The notes beneath the pieces were generated by a model. That model saw only the letters and a program-made list of their open reading frames with translations. It had not been told where the DNA came from and ran no database searches. A DNA stretch of 64,000 nucleotides. Origin: Prevotella melaninogenica (GTDB taxonomy: Bacteria; Bacteroidota; Bacteroidia; Bacteroidales; Bacteroidaceae). Positions within the stretch are counted from its first letter, which is position 1; every line of letters begins with the position of its first letter. The stretch is from the NCBI RefSeq assembly GCF_018128065.1, contig NZ_CP072360.1:810501-874500 (forward strand), in the 5' to 3' direction. This document shows, piece by piece, positions 55,347 to 64,000 of this stretch. Both the position numbers and the translations under genes were made by a program.

Positions 55347-55361
55347 GTGTTTATTTCCCTA

Positions 55362-57749
55362 CTAAAAATCGATTGTCACTCTACCATTTATCTGGCGTCC
55401 AGTGAGGTAATTTGGTACGGCATACTGCTGTCCAGCAATGTCTGTCACCCAATAGTAAGAGTTGACATTGTTGATACCAAAGAGGTTCAGGCAGTCAAGA
55501 CCAAGCCAAATATTCTTAAAGATAGTATTGCGATGACCATCGTTGTTGTCTAATAAACGATAGCTCATACCGATGTCGGCACGCTTATAAGCAGGTGCAC
55601 GGAAAGTGTTATTCTCTAACTCTTGGTGTGGAGCAGAGAATGGCAGACCATCTGCATAAGCTAATTTCAGCGACATACGCCAACGCGTTGTTCCTGGGAA
55701 GAAGTCTGTGAAATAAAGGTTGAGTGCATAACGCTGATCGGTTGGGAGTGGAATACGCTTACCATTCAATGTCATACTGGTATTCATAACACTGAGCGTC
55801 AGCCACGAGTCAGCACTTGGAACGAACTCACCGAAGAGTTTAAGGTCAAGACCCGTTGCGTGTCCTGTAGCTGTATTCTCACCATAATAGGTCACCTTCA
55901 CATTGTCAACAGAGTAAGGGACGAGGCGTGAGAGTGCCTTATAATAAGCCTCCGCAGTGAACTTAAACGGACGACCTAACATCTCGAAGCGATAGGTCAT
56001 ACCTGCCAATGCGTGGATAGACTGCTGTGCGCGAATCTTCTTATTGAGCGTTGCGTAGGTAACACCATTGACGATTGACGTGTCGCGAAGCTCCTTATAG
56101 AATGGTGCCTGATAGTAGATACCACCTGCGATGCGGAAGCTAATGTTGCGGTTTCTGCCCGGTGTGATTGTCAGCGATGCACGTGGAGAGAAAAGACTCT
56201 CACCATTAAAGTCCCAATGCGCAAAGCGAACGCCATAATTCAGTGTGAAAAGTGTTGGCACAGAGTCACGAGTCTGGAAGTTCCATGTCTCTTGCAAATA
56301 GCTTTCAAAGCGTTTCGCCTTGAGTTCATTGCGGGCACGAAGCGAGTAAATCATCTTCAAGTCACGACCTGTATGCGGAACGTTATAACCTGCTGAATCA
56401 CGGTATTCATATTCGGCAGAGTTCTCCTTGATACTCTCAATCTTATAAGTCGCTGCACCCTCAATCTTATGCTTGCCTGCACGATGCTGCATCATCAGTT
56501 TCAAACTCTTCACGTTGGCATTGAGGTAGTCGCGAGAATGCTGCATAAACGTACCCACACCGAGGTTTTCAGACGTCTCAGTCTGTGTCAACCAGTACTG
56601 TCCCTGAATGTCATAACGCTCTTGCTCCTTGGTTGTGAAAGCTGATGCAAGGAGGGAAATATCGGTGCGAGAACTCAAATGGCGTGTGATAGCTAACGAA
56701 CCAAAGAACGTACGGAAGAGATCTTTCTCCTGTCCATCGAAGTAGACACGGAATTTCTTCACGTTCTGCAGCGTTCCGAAGTTTGTCTCACGGTCTTCTG
56801 GCTCGAAGTTATAGCGGTTTTCTGAGATGTTACCGATGAAATCTACCTGCCAACGTTTGTTGGGTTGCCATGACAGATAAGTCTGATAATCAAGGAAAGA
56901 CGGACGATATTCGCCCTTTGTTTGGAGTGAACCAAGGAGGTAACGATTGGTTTTATAACGCACACCATTGGTCCATGTCAGTTTCTTCGTAGCTAATCCG
57001 AGGTAGGCACTGGCACCTAAGAGAGAGGCAGAGATAGATGCTTCCGTCTTCTTTGGACGTTTATAGGTGATGTCCAAAGCCGAACTCATCTTGTCACCAT
57101 ATTTCGCTTCAAAGCCACCTGTTGAGAAACCAACGCCCTCAACTATGTCAGGGTTGATAATCGAAAGACCCTCTTGCTGTCCGCTTCGCACAAGGAAGGG
57201 GCGGAATACTTCTATGTTATTGATATAGACAGAGTTCTCATCAAACGTACCACCACGAACGTTATATTGTGAAGATAGTTCCGAGTGGGTTGAAACACCT
57301 GCCTGTGTCTGTACTAACTCCTCTACAGCATTGCCCGAAGCTGACGGTCCTTGTTTTGTTTTTTGAATATCCAATTCTTCTGTAGTTCCGTGCTGTTTGG
57401 CTTTACCTTGTACTACAACCTCCTCCAATGCGTTGTCGTCAGCCAACTGAACGAGCAGGGTCTGCTTACCCTTTGGGCGTACGAGAACCCTCGTCTTGGT
57501 CTTATAGCCAATCATTGAAAAGCGCACCTTCACAGAGTCTTCACTCTGCAGTTGCATGCTGAACTCACCTTTTAGGTTGGTCATCGACAGTTTCCCTTGC
57601 GTAACAACCATGACAGAAGCCAATTCAATCGGGTTGCCTTCCTTGTCGGAAACCTTACCTTGAAGGGTGAATGATTGTGCCAGTGCCAGCTGGGCTGTCA
57701 CTATGAACAAAAGTAATAATATGTATTTCTGAATATCCTTACGTTTCAT
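55362..57749 (-). CDS. TonB-dependent receptor with carboxypeptidase-like N-terminal domain
   Basis: 795 residues with signal peptide MKRKDIQKYILLLLFIVTAQ. A CarboxypepD_reg-like domain (about 27-110: LQGKVSDKEGNPIELASVMV) precedes the plug (VQTQAGVSTHSELSSQYNVR) and a barrel ending GRVTIDF with terminal Phe. No SusD partner is next to it. Substrate not readable. No riboswitch or regulator adjacent; the 656-base upstream gap shows no gene. Confidence 0.9.
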   Translation of the reverse strand: MKRKDIQKYILLLLFIVTAQLALAQSFTLQGKVSDKEGNPIELASVMVVTQGKLSMTNLKGEFSMQLQSEDSVKVRFSMIGYKTKTRVLVRPKGKQTLLVQLADDNALEEVVVQGKAKQHGTTEELDIQKTKQGPSASGNAVEELVQTQAGVSTHSELSSQYNVRGGTFDENSVYINNIEVFRPFLVRSGQQEGLSIINPDIVEGVGFSTGGFEAKYGDKMSSALDITYKRPKKTEASISASLLGASAYLGLATKKLTWTNGVRYKTNRYLLGSLQTKGEYRPSFLDYQTYLSWQPNKRWQVDFIGNISENRYNFEPEDRETNFGTLQNVKKFRVYFDGQEKDLFRTFFGSLAITRHLSSRTDISLLASAFTTKEQERYDIQGQYWLTQTETSENLGVGTFMQHSRDYLNANVKSLKLMMQHRAGKHKIEGAATYKIESIKENSAEYEYRDSAGYNVPHTGRDLKMIYSLRARNELKAKRFESYLQETWNFQTRDSVPTLFTLNYGVRFAHWDFNGESLFSPRASLTITPGRNRNISFRIAGGIYYQAPFYKELRDTSIVNGVTYATLNKKIRAQQSIHALAGMTYRFEMLGRPFKFTAEAYYKALSRLVPYSVDNVKVTYYGENTATGHATGLDLKLFGEFVPSADSWLTLSVMNTSMTLNGKRIPLPTDQRYALNLYFTDFFPGTTRWRMSLKLAYADGLPFSAPHQELENNTFRAPAYKRADIGMSYRLLDNNDGHRNTIFKNIWLGLDCLNLFGINNVNSYYWVTDIAGQQYAVPNYLTGRQINGRVTIDF

Positions 57750-58405
57750 ACAATGTATAACGATTCTTTTGCAAGTTTATTGTTAGTGTCTTGCAAAATT
57801 GGAATTATTGAAATATAATTAGTCCTTTACTTTTAAGATGTTTTTTGTTGACTGCTAAACACCTTTGAGTGGTTACTATATGTTTATCACTCCAAATTCC
57901 TAAAGACTCACATAAATTCTACTGAAATGGCAAACCTCATCAGTTTATGATTGGGAAGATGCTTGTTTGAGGTGGGTTCTAATACTTAGCTTCGTCATAT
58001 TCCGAGATTATCTTCGAGAGCAAATTGATAGTGAACAAAGAAGTTATGCGGACATAACGGCTGAATGAACAGACATTTTGTTCCTAAGAGAGTTCGAAAG
58101 ATGACAAAACGTACCCCATGATTTAATGATTTGATGTCGATGGCAATTAATAGAATCTACCTTAAAGAATTATGAAGTTGATGATTTGCTATTTGAGAAG
58201 AAGTTATATTCTGCTCCCTTTTATCGCAGGAAATCAAATAGGGAAATTTATATTTGTTCGCTGACATAGGCTGATATTATTGTTTAAAACATTTCCAAGT
58301 CTGGAAGAAAATTATTAATTTTGCAAAAGATAATCCGCATTTAAAATTAAGGATATTGTTCATCCTTTGTTTTTACTAATCATTGTTTTTAAGAAGTGAT
58401 AGCGT
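57750..58405. other. 656-base intergenic stretch without a recognisable gene
   Basis: Both strands are broken by stops. A short minus-strand frame (about 57990-58060) ending LLSKIISEYDEAKY could be the end of a lost gene but is too short to name. A promoter for the plus-strand genes lies at 58316-58323. Confidence 0.5.
58316..58323 (+). promoter_or_regulatory. Predicted -7 box upstream of the zinc-ribbon/pyruvate kinase genes
   Basis: TAATTTTG matches TAnnTTTG and lies 82 bases before the ATG at 58406. Confidence 0.45.
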
Positions 58406-59146
58406 ATGCAATATAATGTGACTTGTAGTAAATGTAATCGCACATTCACGATTACTGCTGATGGCAATGAGAATTTACGTTGTACTTGTCCTTATTGTGG
58501 ACAGTCATTGCTTGTCAATCTGCCATCTTTAGCTAATCCTGTTACGCCGTCTGTGCTACAACCAATAACACAAGATGAGAAAAAAGAGCAAGGCTCAACG
58601 ACAAAAGTACTTCTCACGGTGTTGATCATTCTTCTTTTGGGTGGCGGAGCAGTCTTCGGTTACATTTATTGGCAGAACCTGCAGGAGGCTGCTCAATTGG
58701 AAATACAAGCACAACGCAAAGCACATGCCGACTCAGTGAAGCAAGTTCGTGCACAGCTGGAGGCACAAGAAGCGGAGGCGCAGCGACAAGATGAGAAGCG
58801 GAAGGGTATCTGTAAATTCTTAGAGTCGTTCTATAAGAAGGCAGTCCTATCAGATAATGCAGATGCCGTCTTCTACAGTCGTTACCTCACAGACTATTGT
58901 AGTCGAATGATTTTTGGAACGCAAGGCACTTACGAAACTGATGTTGATCCATGGACTGTATGGTGGGGAGCATTTGGGAACACGGTTTCAGAGCCTGACT
59001 TTGCGCAACTCCAACGTAACCTCAGTGTCGTTCCAATAGATGATAATTGGTATAAAGTGAGATTGTCACAAGATGGAGGAACAGAATATCGTCAGATAAA
59101 GGTGCAATCACAAGATGGGCATCTCCTTATTGATGACGTAAGATAA
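58406..59146 (+). CDS. Zinc-ribbon membrane protein of unknown function
   Basis: 246 residues. The first 35 carry CSKCNRTF and CTCPYCGQSL, four to five Cys forming a zinc ribbon. A membrane helix (VLLTVLIILLLGGGAVFGYI, about 69-88) is followed by a Gln/Ala-rich coiled coil (about 90-130) and a C-terminal domain (AVFYSRYLTDYCSRMIFG ... VPIDDNWYKVRLSQDG) that looks like an NTF2-like fold. The next gene has a related zinc ribbon. Position before pyruvate kinase suggests co-transcription. Confidence 0.8.
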   Translation: MQYNVTCSKCNRTFTITADGNENLRCTCPYCGQSLLVNLPSLANPVTPSVLQPITQDEKKEQGSTTKVLLTVLIILLLGGGAVFGYIYWQNLQEAAQLEIQAQRKAHADSVKQVRAQLEAQEAEAQRQDEKRKGICKFLESFYKKAVLSDNADAVFYSRYLTDYCSRMIFGTQGTYETDVDPWTVWWGAFGNTVSEPDFAQLQRNLSVVPIDDNWYKVRLSQDGGTEYRQIKVQSQDGHLLIDDVR

Positions 59147-59168
59147 TAGTAAACGAAAGGAGGAAAGA

Positions 59169-59513
59169 ATGCAATTTCAAATAGCTTGCAAACATTGTCA
59201 TCGTCCCTTTGTCATAGAATCGGAGGGTGGTAATACGCTAAAATGTAATTGCCCCTATTGTGGTGAAAGTATGATTGTTGCGACCCCGCAGGAGGATGTA
59301 ACAAGGGGCAGTAGTGCTGAGACAACTGCCACCGTAAATCATACACAAATAAGAAGGGATAACGTGAACGAGCAAATTGCTCCAACGAGGTATGGAAAGT
59401 CCTCGAAGAGTGGATTGGGAAAGAAGATTACAATCATCTTTACCTCTATATTGTTGTTCGTGATACTGCTATCATCCCTCTTATATATGATTTTCTCAGC
59501 AATGTCGAATTAA
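59169..59513 (+). CDS. Short zinc-ribbon membrane protein, paralogue of the upstream gene
   Basis: 114 residues. MQFQIACKHCHRPFVIESEG with CNCPYCGESM repeats the zinc ribbon of 58406-59146. A polar linker follows, then one C-terminal membrane helix (IIFTSILLFVILLSSLLYMI) with only four residues after it. A GGAGGAAAG ribosome-binding site is visible before the ATG. It lacks the NTF2-like part, so it may be a partial duplication. Confidence 0.78.
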   Translation: MQFQIACKHCHRPFVIESEGGNTLKCNCPYCGESMIVATPQEDVTRGSSAETTATVNHTQIRRDNVNEQIAPTRYGKSSKSGLGKKITIIFTSILLFVILLSSLLYMIFSAMSN

Positions 59514-59532
59514 ACAATAACACACTCAATTT

Positions 59533-60996
59533 ATGAAACAAACAAAGATAGTATGTTCTATTAGTGACCGTCGCTGTGACGTTGACTTCTTAAGAAAACT
59601 TTTCTTCTCCGGAATGAATGTCGTACGTATGAATACGGCACACGCCAGCCAGGAAGGTATTAAGGAGATTATCCGCAATACACGTGCAGTATCTCAACAC
59701 TTGGCTTTGCTGATTGACACCAAGGGACCAGAGGTCAGAACCACTACTGTGGCTGAACCTATACAGTACAAGGTGGGCGATATGGTGAAGATTTTTGGTC
59801 GTCCAGAGGTAGAATCAACAAAGGATATCATTAATGTTTCTTACCCTGACTTCGCACGTGATGTAAAGGTAGGCGACCATGTCCTCTTTGATGACGGTGC
59901 TTTAGACATGCTGATTATCGAGAGTGTTGGGCCGATGTTAGTGGCACAGGTGCAGAATGAAGGTGAGCTTGGCTCACGTAAGAGTGTGAATGTACCAGGT
60001 GAGCACATCGAACTACCAGCCCTTACAGAGAAGGATAAAGCCAATATCTTGTTGGCGATAGAGGAAGATATCGATTTCATTGCTCACTCTTTCGTTCGTT
60101 CAGCAGCCGATGTTCATGCTGTTCAAAAGATTCTTGACGAGCACAACTCAGATATTAAGATTATCTCAAAGATTGAAAATCAGGAGGGAGTTGATAATAT
60201 CGACGAGATTATTGACGCTTCCTACGGTATTATGATTGCACGTGGCGACTTGGGAATTGAAGTGCCTATCGAACAGATTCCTGGTATTCAGCGTAGCATC
60301 ATCAACAAGTGTATTGTGAAGAAGAAGCCTGTTATTGTGGCTACTCAGATGTTGCACACAATGATAAACAATCCTCGTCCTACTCGTGCGGAGGTAACCG
60401 ATATTGCAAATGCCATCTATAGCCACACCGATGCGTTGATGTTAAGTGGAGAGACGGCAAGCGGCAAGTATCCTGTTGAGGCCGTACAGACAATGGCACG
60501 CATTGCTGAAGCAGCTGAGCAGGATGCACATAAGCGCGGGCATGTGACAGTTCCGATGATGAACCAGAACGATCAGCGTGAGTTCTTATCACGTAGTGCA
60601 ATTGAAGCAACTGAACAATTGGGTGTAAAAGGTATTATCACGGACAGCGAAACAGGTCAGACGGCTCGTAACCTTGCTGCCTTCCGCGGTTCACATCCAG
60701 TGTTAGCTATCTGTTATAAGGACAAGGTGCAGCGTTGGTTAAATCTTAGCTATGGTGTTATCGCTGTTTATCAGCATCGCCATAAGTCAAACGAAGAGAT
60801 GTTTACAGCTGCTTTGCGTATGCTTCGTCAGAAGGGATATATTGATTTAGAGGATAAGATTGCTTACCTTTCTGGTACGTTTGGTACGGGTGGTGGCACA
60901 ACTTTCCTTGAGATTAATAACGTGGGTGATGTCTTTGCACGTAAGTATCGCTTCCATCTCCCTGAAGAAGTAAATACGGGTGAAGAAGAGGATTAA
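59533..60996 (+). CDS. pyk: Pyruvate kinase
   Basis: 487 residues. KQTKIVCSISDRRCDVDFL, VVRMNTAHAS, LLIDTKGPEVRTT, IISKIENQEGVDNIDEII and GIMIARGDLGIEVP are the metal, substrate and ADP blocks. It makes pyruvate and ATP from phosphoenolpyruvate. The C-terminal domain is complete. The first motif has CSISDRR where CTIGPAS is common, a known Bacteroidota variant type. Confidence 0.95.
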   Translation: MKQTKIVCSISDRRCDVDFLRKLFFSGMNVVRMNTAHASQEGIKEIIRNTRAVSQHLALLIDTKGPEVRTTTVAEPIQYKVGDMVKIFGRPEVESTKDIINVSYPDFARDVKVGDHVLFDDGALDMLIIESVGPMLVAQVQNEGELGSRKSVNVPGEHIELPALTEKDKANILLAIEEDIDFIAHSFVRSAADVHAVQKILDEHNSDIKIISKIENQEGVDNIDEIIDASYGIMIARGDLGIEVPIEQIPGIQRSIINKCIVKKKPVIVATQMLHTMINNPRPTRAEVTDIANAIYSHTDALMLSGETASGKYPVEAVQTMARIAEAAEQDAHKRGHVTVPMMNQNDQREFLSRSAIEATEQLGVKGIITDSETGQTARNLAAFRGSHPVLAICYKDKVQRWLNLSYGVIAVYQHRHKSNEEMFTAALRMLRQKGYIDLEDKIAYLSGTFGTGGGTTFLEINNVGDVFARKYRFHLPEEVNTGEEED

Positions 60997-61105
60997 CCCC
61001 TCTTATTCTCAAAAAGGGAGGCATTCAACGTTTTGTTTATAAGAATTGTGGACTTTCCTTAGTTTTCTACATAATGTGGGCGCATAGGCTAACATATGGA
61101 AACAG

Positions 61106-61153
61106 GAGTCCCCACCCTGACCCTCCCCTTCGAGGAGGATGGGGTGGGGACTC
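61106..61153. repeat. G/C-rich hairpin downstream of pyruvate kinase
   Basis: GAGTCCCCACCC pairs fully with GGGTGGGGACTC, enclosing an inner CCTCC-CCTTCGA-GGAGG stem. It is a member of the CTCCCC repeat family with an extended stem. It could act as a transcription end or RNA stabiliser; no T tract follows. The gap 60997-61465 has no gene. Confidence 0.75.
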
Positions 61154-61382
61154 TGTGTTGTCCAAGACCCATCAGGTCTCTGTGCGTTACGTTAGCAAAA
61201 AGGAATTCTGTTTTATCTGTGAACTCTGTGAGAAAACATATACAATTCAGAAGTTATAATAATGATTAGCGATGTGAGAAAGGTAAAGTCATCTCTTTGA
61301 TGAAAGGTAGCGGTTGGAATGAAACACCTCTTTAATATGATGTCATACCATAATATCAAAAAAAGTTGTTTCATTTGTTTAG

Positions 61383-61501
61383 CACTCCTTTTGGGGGAGG
61401 AATTGGGAGAGGTGTTTGAGGAAAAGCGGCTCTTTAATTAGATTTTAGGCAACGTTAGCACCCCATTAGGCACTCCCCTCCTTGGGAGGGGTTGGGTAGG
61501 T
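61383..61501. repeat. Two CTCCCC hairpin repeats at the murB end
   Basis: Units at about 61383-61412 (degenerate) and 61458-61501. The second provides the last codons and stop of murB. Confidence 0.75.
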
Positions 61502-62497
61502 ATTCACCTCTGGATGTATCTCAATCCCAAACATCTCCTTTACATCATGTTGGATAGTCTTATAGAGTCGGACGATGTCAGCACCTGTTGCACCACCAAG
61601 GTTCACCAAAACCAATGCTTGTTTCTCATAAACACCTGCACGCCCCAAAGATTTACCTTTCCAACCGCATTGTTCAATCATCCATCCAGCAGGAATCTTC
61701 TCGTGATTGTCATCGATGGTATAGTGTGGCATACTTTCATATTTTGCTGCCAATTCCTCATATTTAGCTTTAGAAACGATAGGGTTCATAAAGAAACTAC
61801 CTGCATTACCAATGATTTTTGGGTCGGGAAGTTTCGCATTACGAATGTCAGTAATTGTCTGACGAAGTTCTTTAGCAGTAGGATTCTCTATTCCTTTTTC
61901 TGCCAATGCAGCACGAATATTACCATAGTTGAGCTTTGGTTGATAAGTCCTGGAAAGACGGTAGGTAACCGATGTGATAAGATATTTGTTACGCCATTCA
62001 CGTTTAAATTTACTCTGTCGGTAGCTGTATTCGCAATCAGCATTCTTGAAATGGTGCACTTCACCAGTGGCAATCTCCACTGCTTCCACCTCTTCTATCA
62101 AGTCTTTAGACTCTGCACCGTAAGCACCAATGTTCTGAACAGCACTCGCACCGCATTCGCCAGGGATGATAGAAAGGTTCTCTGCACCATAGAGCTCGTG
62201 AGAAACACAATAGTCTACAAAGTCGTCCCAAACGTAAGCCGATCCGCAACGTACACGTTCTTTATCGAGTTGCTCAATAAAAGAGATACCAGAGTGTAGG
62301 ACAGTACCCTTGTAATCAGCTGTGAGTAAAAGGTTGCTACCCCCACCGAGAATCAGCAGAGGGAAGTCGTCATACTTCAAGGAACGCACAGCTTCCTGTG
62401 CTTCTTCCACTGACTCGTATTCAACAAAACGCTGACATCTCGCATCAATACCGAAGGTGTTATGCTTTAGCAGACTATAGTTAGACTCTATTTTCAT
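61466..62497 (-). CDS. murB: UDP-N-acetylenolpyruvoylglucosamine reductase
   Basis: 343 residues. NTFGIDARCQRF, LILGGGSNLLLTADYKG (FAD), IPGECGASAVQNIGAYG and YRQSKFKREWRNKY fit the long type I MurB, and GNAGSFFMNPIVS holds the catalytic Ser. It makes UDP-MurNAc for peptidoglycan. The last nine residues (YPTPPKEGSA) come from a hairpin repeat; MurB proteins usually end at or just after PEVN. Confidence 0.95.
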   Translation of the reverse strand: MKIESNYSLLKHNTFGIDARCQRFVEYESVEEAQEAVRSLKYDDFPLLILGGGSNLLLTADYKGTVLHSGISFIEQLDKERVRCGSAYVWDDFVDYCVSHELYGAENLSIIPGECGASAVQNIGAYGAESKDLIEEVEAVEIATGEVHHFKNADCEYSYRQSKFKREWRNKYLITSVTYRLSRTYQPKLNYGNIRAALAEKGIENPTAKELRQTITDIRNAKLPDPKIIGNAGSFFMNPIVSKAKYEELAAKYESMPHYTIDDNHEKIPAGWMIEQCGWKGKSLGRAGVYEKQALVLVNLGGATGADIVRLYKTIQHDVKEMFGIEIHPEVNTYPTPPKEGSA

Positions 62498-62647
62498 TTT
62501 AACTTCTATCTTTTTTGCGTTGCCCTTGACCTCTGTTTATTAAGAAGTTCTTCTTTATGAGCAAGAACTCACAAAATAACATTAAGCAGTTAGGTAATAA
62601 GATGAAAGAAAGCCCCACAGCTAATCTCGTAGGCAGAGGTCTGTTCA

Positions 62648-63505
62648 TTAATAAGCTACAACCTTCTCTAAGCGCCAGTCTTTGTCGTTCAGCTTAAAGA
62701 TAAGCTGTGTTTCAACGCCATTAGCCAATCCACGGAAGGTAATAATCCTGCGGTTAGATTCTGAATATTTCTGACCATAGAGGATGTTATAAATCATATC
62801 GTGTGGAACCTCTGGCAAGAATGATGACCATTCGTTAGCAGGGATAGTAGTGTTAATCATATTTGTCTCTTCACCATTAGGATCTGAACCATAATAAGCT
62901 AATGGGCTCTTCACTGCCCCCTTACCATCATTGGCAAAGAAACGTGAAAGGAAGCTATAGAAAGAAGCGTTATAACTCTCTTTGAAAGGGATGTTACGAA
63001 TCTGATTCAGCTTCCAGCTACCATCCTGATGATCGAACCAATATTGCTCAATCATACCTTTTTTTAGGTGTATCTTCTCAACAATGACACTATCCAAGTC
63101 GGTAGACTTAGAGTACTTCATCTGCTTCTCATTGTCGAAGATAAGCGTATAATAACCCTGCTTACGGAAGAAGAAATCCATCTTCCACATCTTACGGGAT
63201 AGCTCGGTAGTCTTGTTACCATTCACTATTGGCAATGGGAACTTAATACGATCCATCTGTAACTTCTTGTTGGCAATGAAGTTGAAGAAGAAGTCGTCAA
63301 ACAACTGGTCGGCTGCCTTTGGCATTGGAGTAGCAGCAATCACCTCCGTGGCAGAGTCAACGCTGTCTACAGTGTCCGTGTCTTCTGCTGCCGTAGAATC
63401 AGTAGTTGTACTGTCATCGCTATCAACTTTCTTGCTTGTGCAACCTGTAGTAACAGCTATCATAGCTACACAAACACACAAAATAAGTAAAAAAGCTTTT
63501 TTCAT
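62648..63505 (-). CDS. DUF4348-type lipoprotein
   Basis: 285 residues starting MKKAFLLILCVCVAMIAVTTGC, a lipoprotein signal with Cys22. A Ser/Thr/Asp-rich linker (about 25-60) leads to a globular domain (ADQLFDDFFFNFIANKKLQ, GYYTLIFDNEKQMKYSKS, DWRLEKVVAY), the pattern of DUF4348 in Bacteroidota. Function unknown. Its own -7 box lies at 63536-63543. Probably in the same transcript as murB. Confidence 0.82.
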   Translation of the reverse strand: MKKAFLLILCVCVAMIAVTTGCTSKKVDSDDSTTTDSTAAEDTDTVDSVDSATEVIAATPMPKAADQLFDDFFFNFIANKKLQMDRIKFPLPIVNGNKTTELSRKMWKMDFFFRKQGYYTLIFDNEKQMKYSKSTDLDSVIVEKIHLKKGMIEQYWFDHQDGSWKLNQIRNIPFKESYNASFYSFLSRFFANDGKGAVKSPLAYYGSDPNGEETNMINTTIPANEWSSFLPEVPHDMIYNILYGQKYSESNRRIITFRGLANGVETQLIFKLNDKDWRLEKVVAY

Positions 63506-63535
63506 ACTCTCTTTTTATTCTTCTCAAATTTGCTG

Positions 63536-63543
63536 CAAATGTA
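63536..63543 (-). promoter_or_regulatory. Predicted -7 box of the lipoprotein gene
   Basis: TACATTTG on the minus strand, 31 bases before the ATG at 63505. Confidence 0.5.
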
Positions 63544-63618
63544 CAATATTTATTTCTAATAAGATAGCTTTTTTATAAATTTATATTAGGGTAATTTCTC
63601 CGTTACGATTATAAATTG

Positions 63619-63626
63619 TACCTTTG
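63619..63626 (+). promoter_or_regulatory. Predicted -7 box of pheS
   Basis: TACCTTTG matches TAnnTTTG and lies 20 bases before the ATG at 63647. Confidence 0.55.
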
Positions 63627-63646
63627 CAGGAAAATAATCAAGAACT

Positions 63647-64000
63647 ATGTTATTAGACAAGATAGAAGAACTTCTCAAGGAAGTGAGCGCACTCACGGCT
63701 AAGAGTGCTGATGATGTGGAGCAACTCCGTCTGAAATACCTTAGTAAAAAGGGTGAAATCAATGCGTTGATGGGTGAGTTCCGTAATGTGGCAGCCGACC
63801 AGAAGAAGGTTGTCGGCATGAAGATTAACGAACTTAAGCAGAGTGCACAGGACAAAATCAACCAACTTAAAGACCAGCTTGAAACAAGTGAGGCACAGAG
63901 TGATGATATTGATTTGACTCGTACTGCTTATCCAATCAATCTCGGTACACGTCATCCATTGACGCTTGTGAAGAATGAGATCATTGATATTTTTGCTCGT
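63647..64000 (+). CDS. pheS: Phenylalanyl-tRNA synthetase alpha subunit, partial
   Basis: 118 codons to the window edge. MLLDKIEELLKEVSALTAKS, LRLKYLSKKGEINALMGEF and TRTAYPINLGTRHPLTLVKN are the N-terminal coiled coil and linker of bacterial PheS. It charges tRNA-Phe with the beta subunit. The catalytic domain is beyond the window. Confidence 0.95.
   Translation, partial: MLLDKIEELLKEVSALTAKSADDVEQLRLKYLSKKGEINALMGEFRNVAADQKKVVGMKINELKQSAQDKINQLKDQLETSEAQSDDIDLTRTAYPINLGTRHPLTLVKNEIIDIFAR

Noticed and set aside
57990..58060. Short minus-strand frame ending LLSKIISEYDEAKY as a pseudogene
   Set aside because: Too short to assign to any family.
63653..63955. 100-residue minus-strand frame at the right end
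   Set aside because: It is the antisense of the clear pheS start.

Overview
The window looks like a chromosomal segment of a Prevotella-type Bacteroidota. Evidence for this is the Bacteroidota -7 promoter motif TAnnTTTG before several genes, the TonB-dependent receptors, the GH92/GH20/GH130 glycan enzymes, a TPP riboswitch over a thiamine receptor/PnuT/pyrophosphokinase set, and the repeat-rich intergenic regions. The species cannot be fixed from sequence reading alone.

Region 1 (1-22804, all minus strand) is one long operon-like biosynthetic cluster related to aryl polyene/flexirubin clusters. It has three ketosynthases (two with an extra C-terminal thiolase-like half), three acyl carrier proteins (one cut by the window edge), a ketoreductase, two hot-dog dehydratases, a hot-dog thioesterase and a methyltransferase. 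It also has two RetSat/CrtI-like FAD oxidoreductases, a GT2-acyltransferase fusion, LpxL-like and PlsC-like acyltransferases, a LolA-like carrier, and an MMPL exporter fused to an acyltransferase and a Rossmann-like tail. The expected product is a lipid-anchored polyene exported to the outer membrane. Two genes are split by single-base frameshifts and one esterase is reduced to a relic.

Region 2 (23030-26892) holds a histidine phosphatase, a DUF308-type membrane protein, an O6-methylguanine methyltransferase, a CBM9-like protein and a NahK-like sugar kinase. The kinase leads into Region 3 (27089-35128): GH92, GH20, GH92 and GH130, a set fitting N-glycan (mannose/GlcNAc) breakdown without an adjacent SusC/SusD pair. 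Long inverted repeats and a 22-bp tandem array lie between these genes.

Region 4 (35597-39992) is a thiamine salvage operon under a TPP riboswitch: TonB receptor, PnuT-like transporter and thiamine pyrophosphokinase. CTCCCC/GGAGGGG hairpin repeats have entered its coding ends. A 469-bp MITE-like element with a perfect 8-bp target duplication follows.

Region 5 (40856-53594) is a Wzx/Wzy-type surface polysaccharide locus: WecA-like and WcaJ-like initiating transferases, glycosyltransferases, WecB, a WbsX-family protein, an EpsG-like polymerase, a flippase, Wzz and Wza. The Wzz gene and one glycosyltransferase are frameshifted. Region 6 (53745-64000) has dinB, a TonB receptor, two zinc-ribbon membrane proteins ahead of pyruvate kinase, murB, a lipoprotein and the start of pheS.

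All four frameshifts can be repaired by adding one A to a short A run. Either the assembly under-calls homopolymers or the strain has lost these functions.
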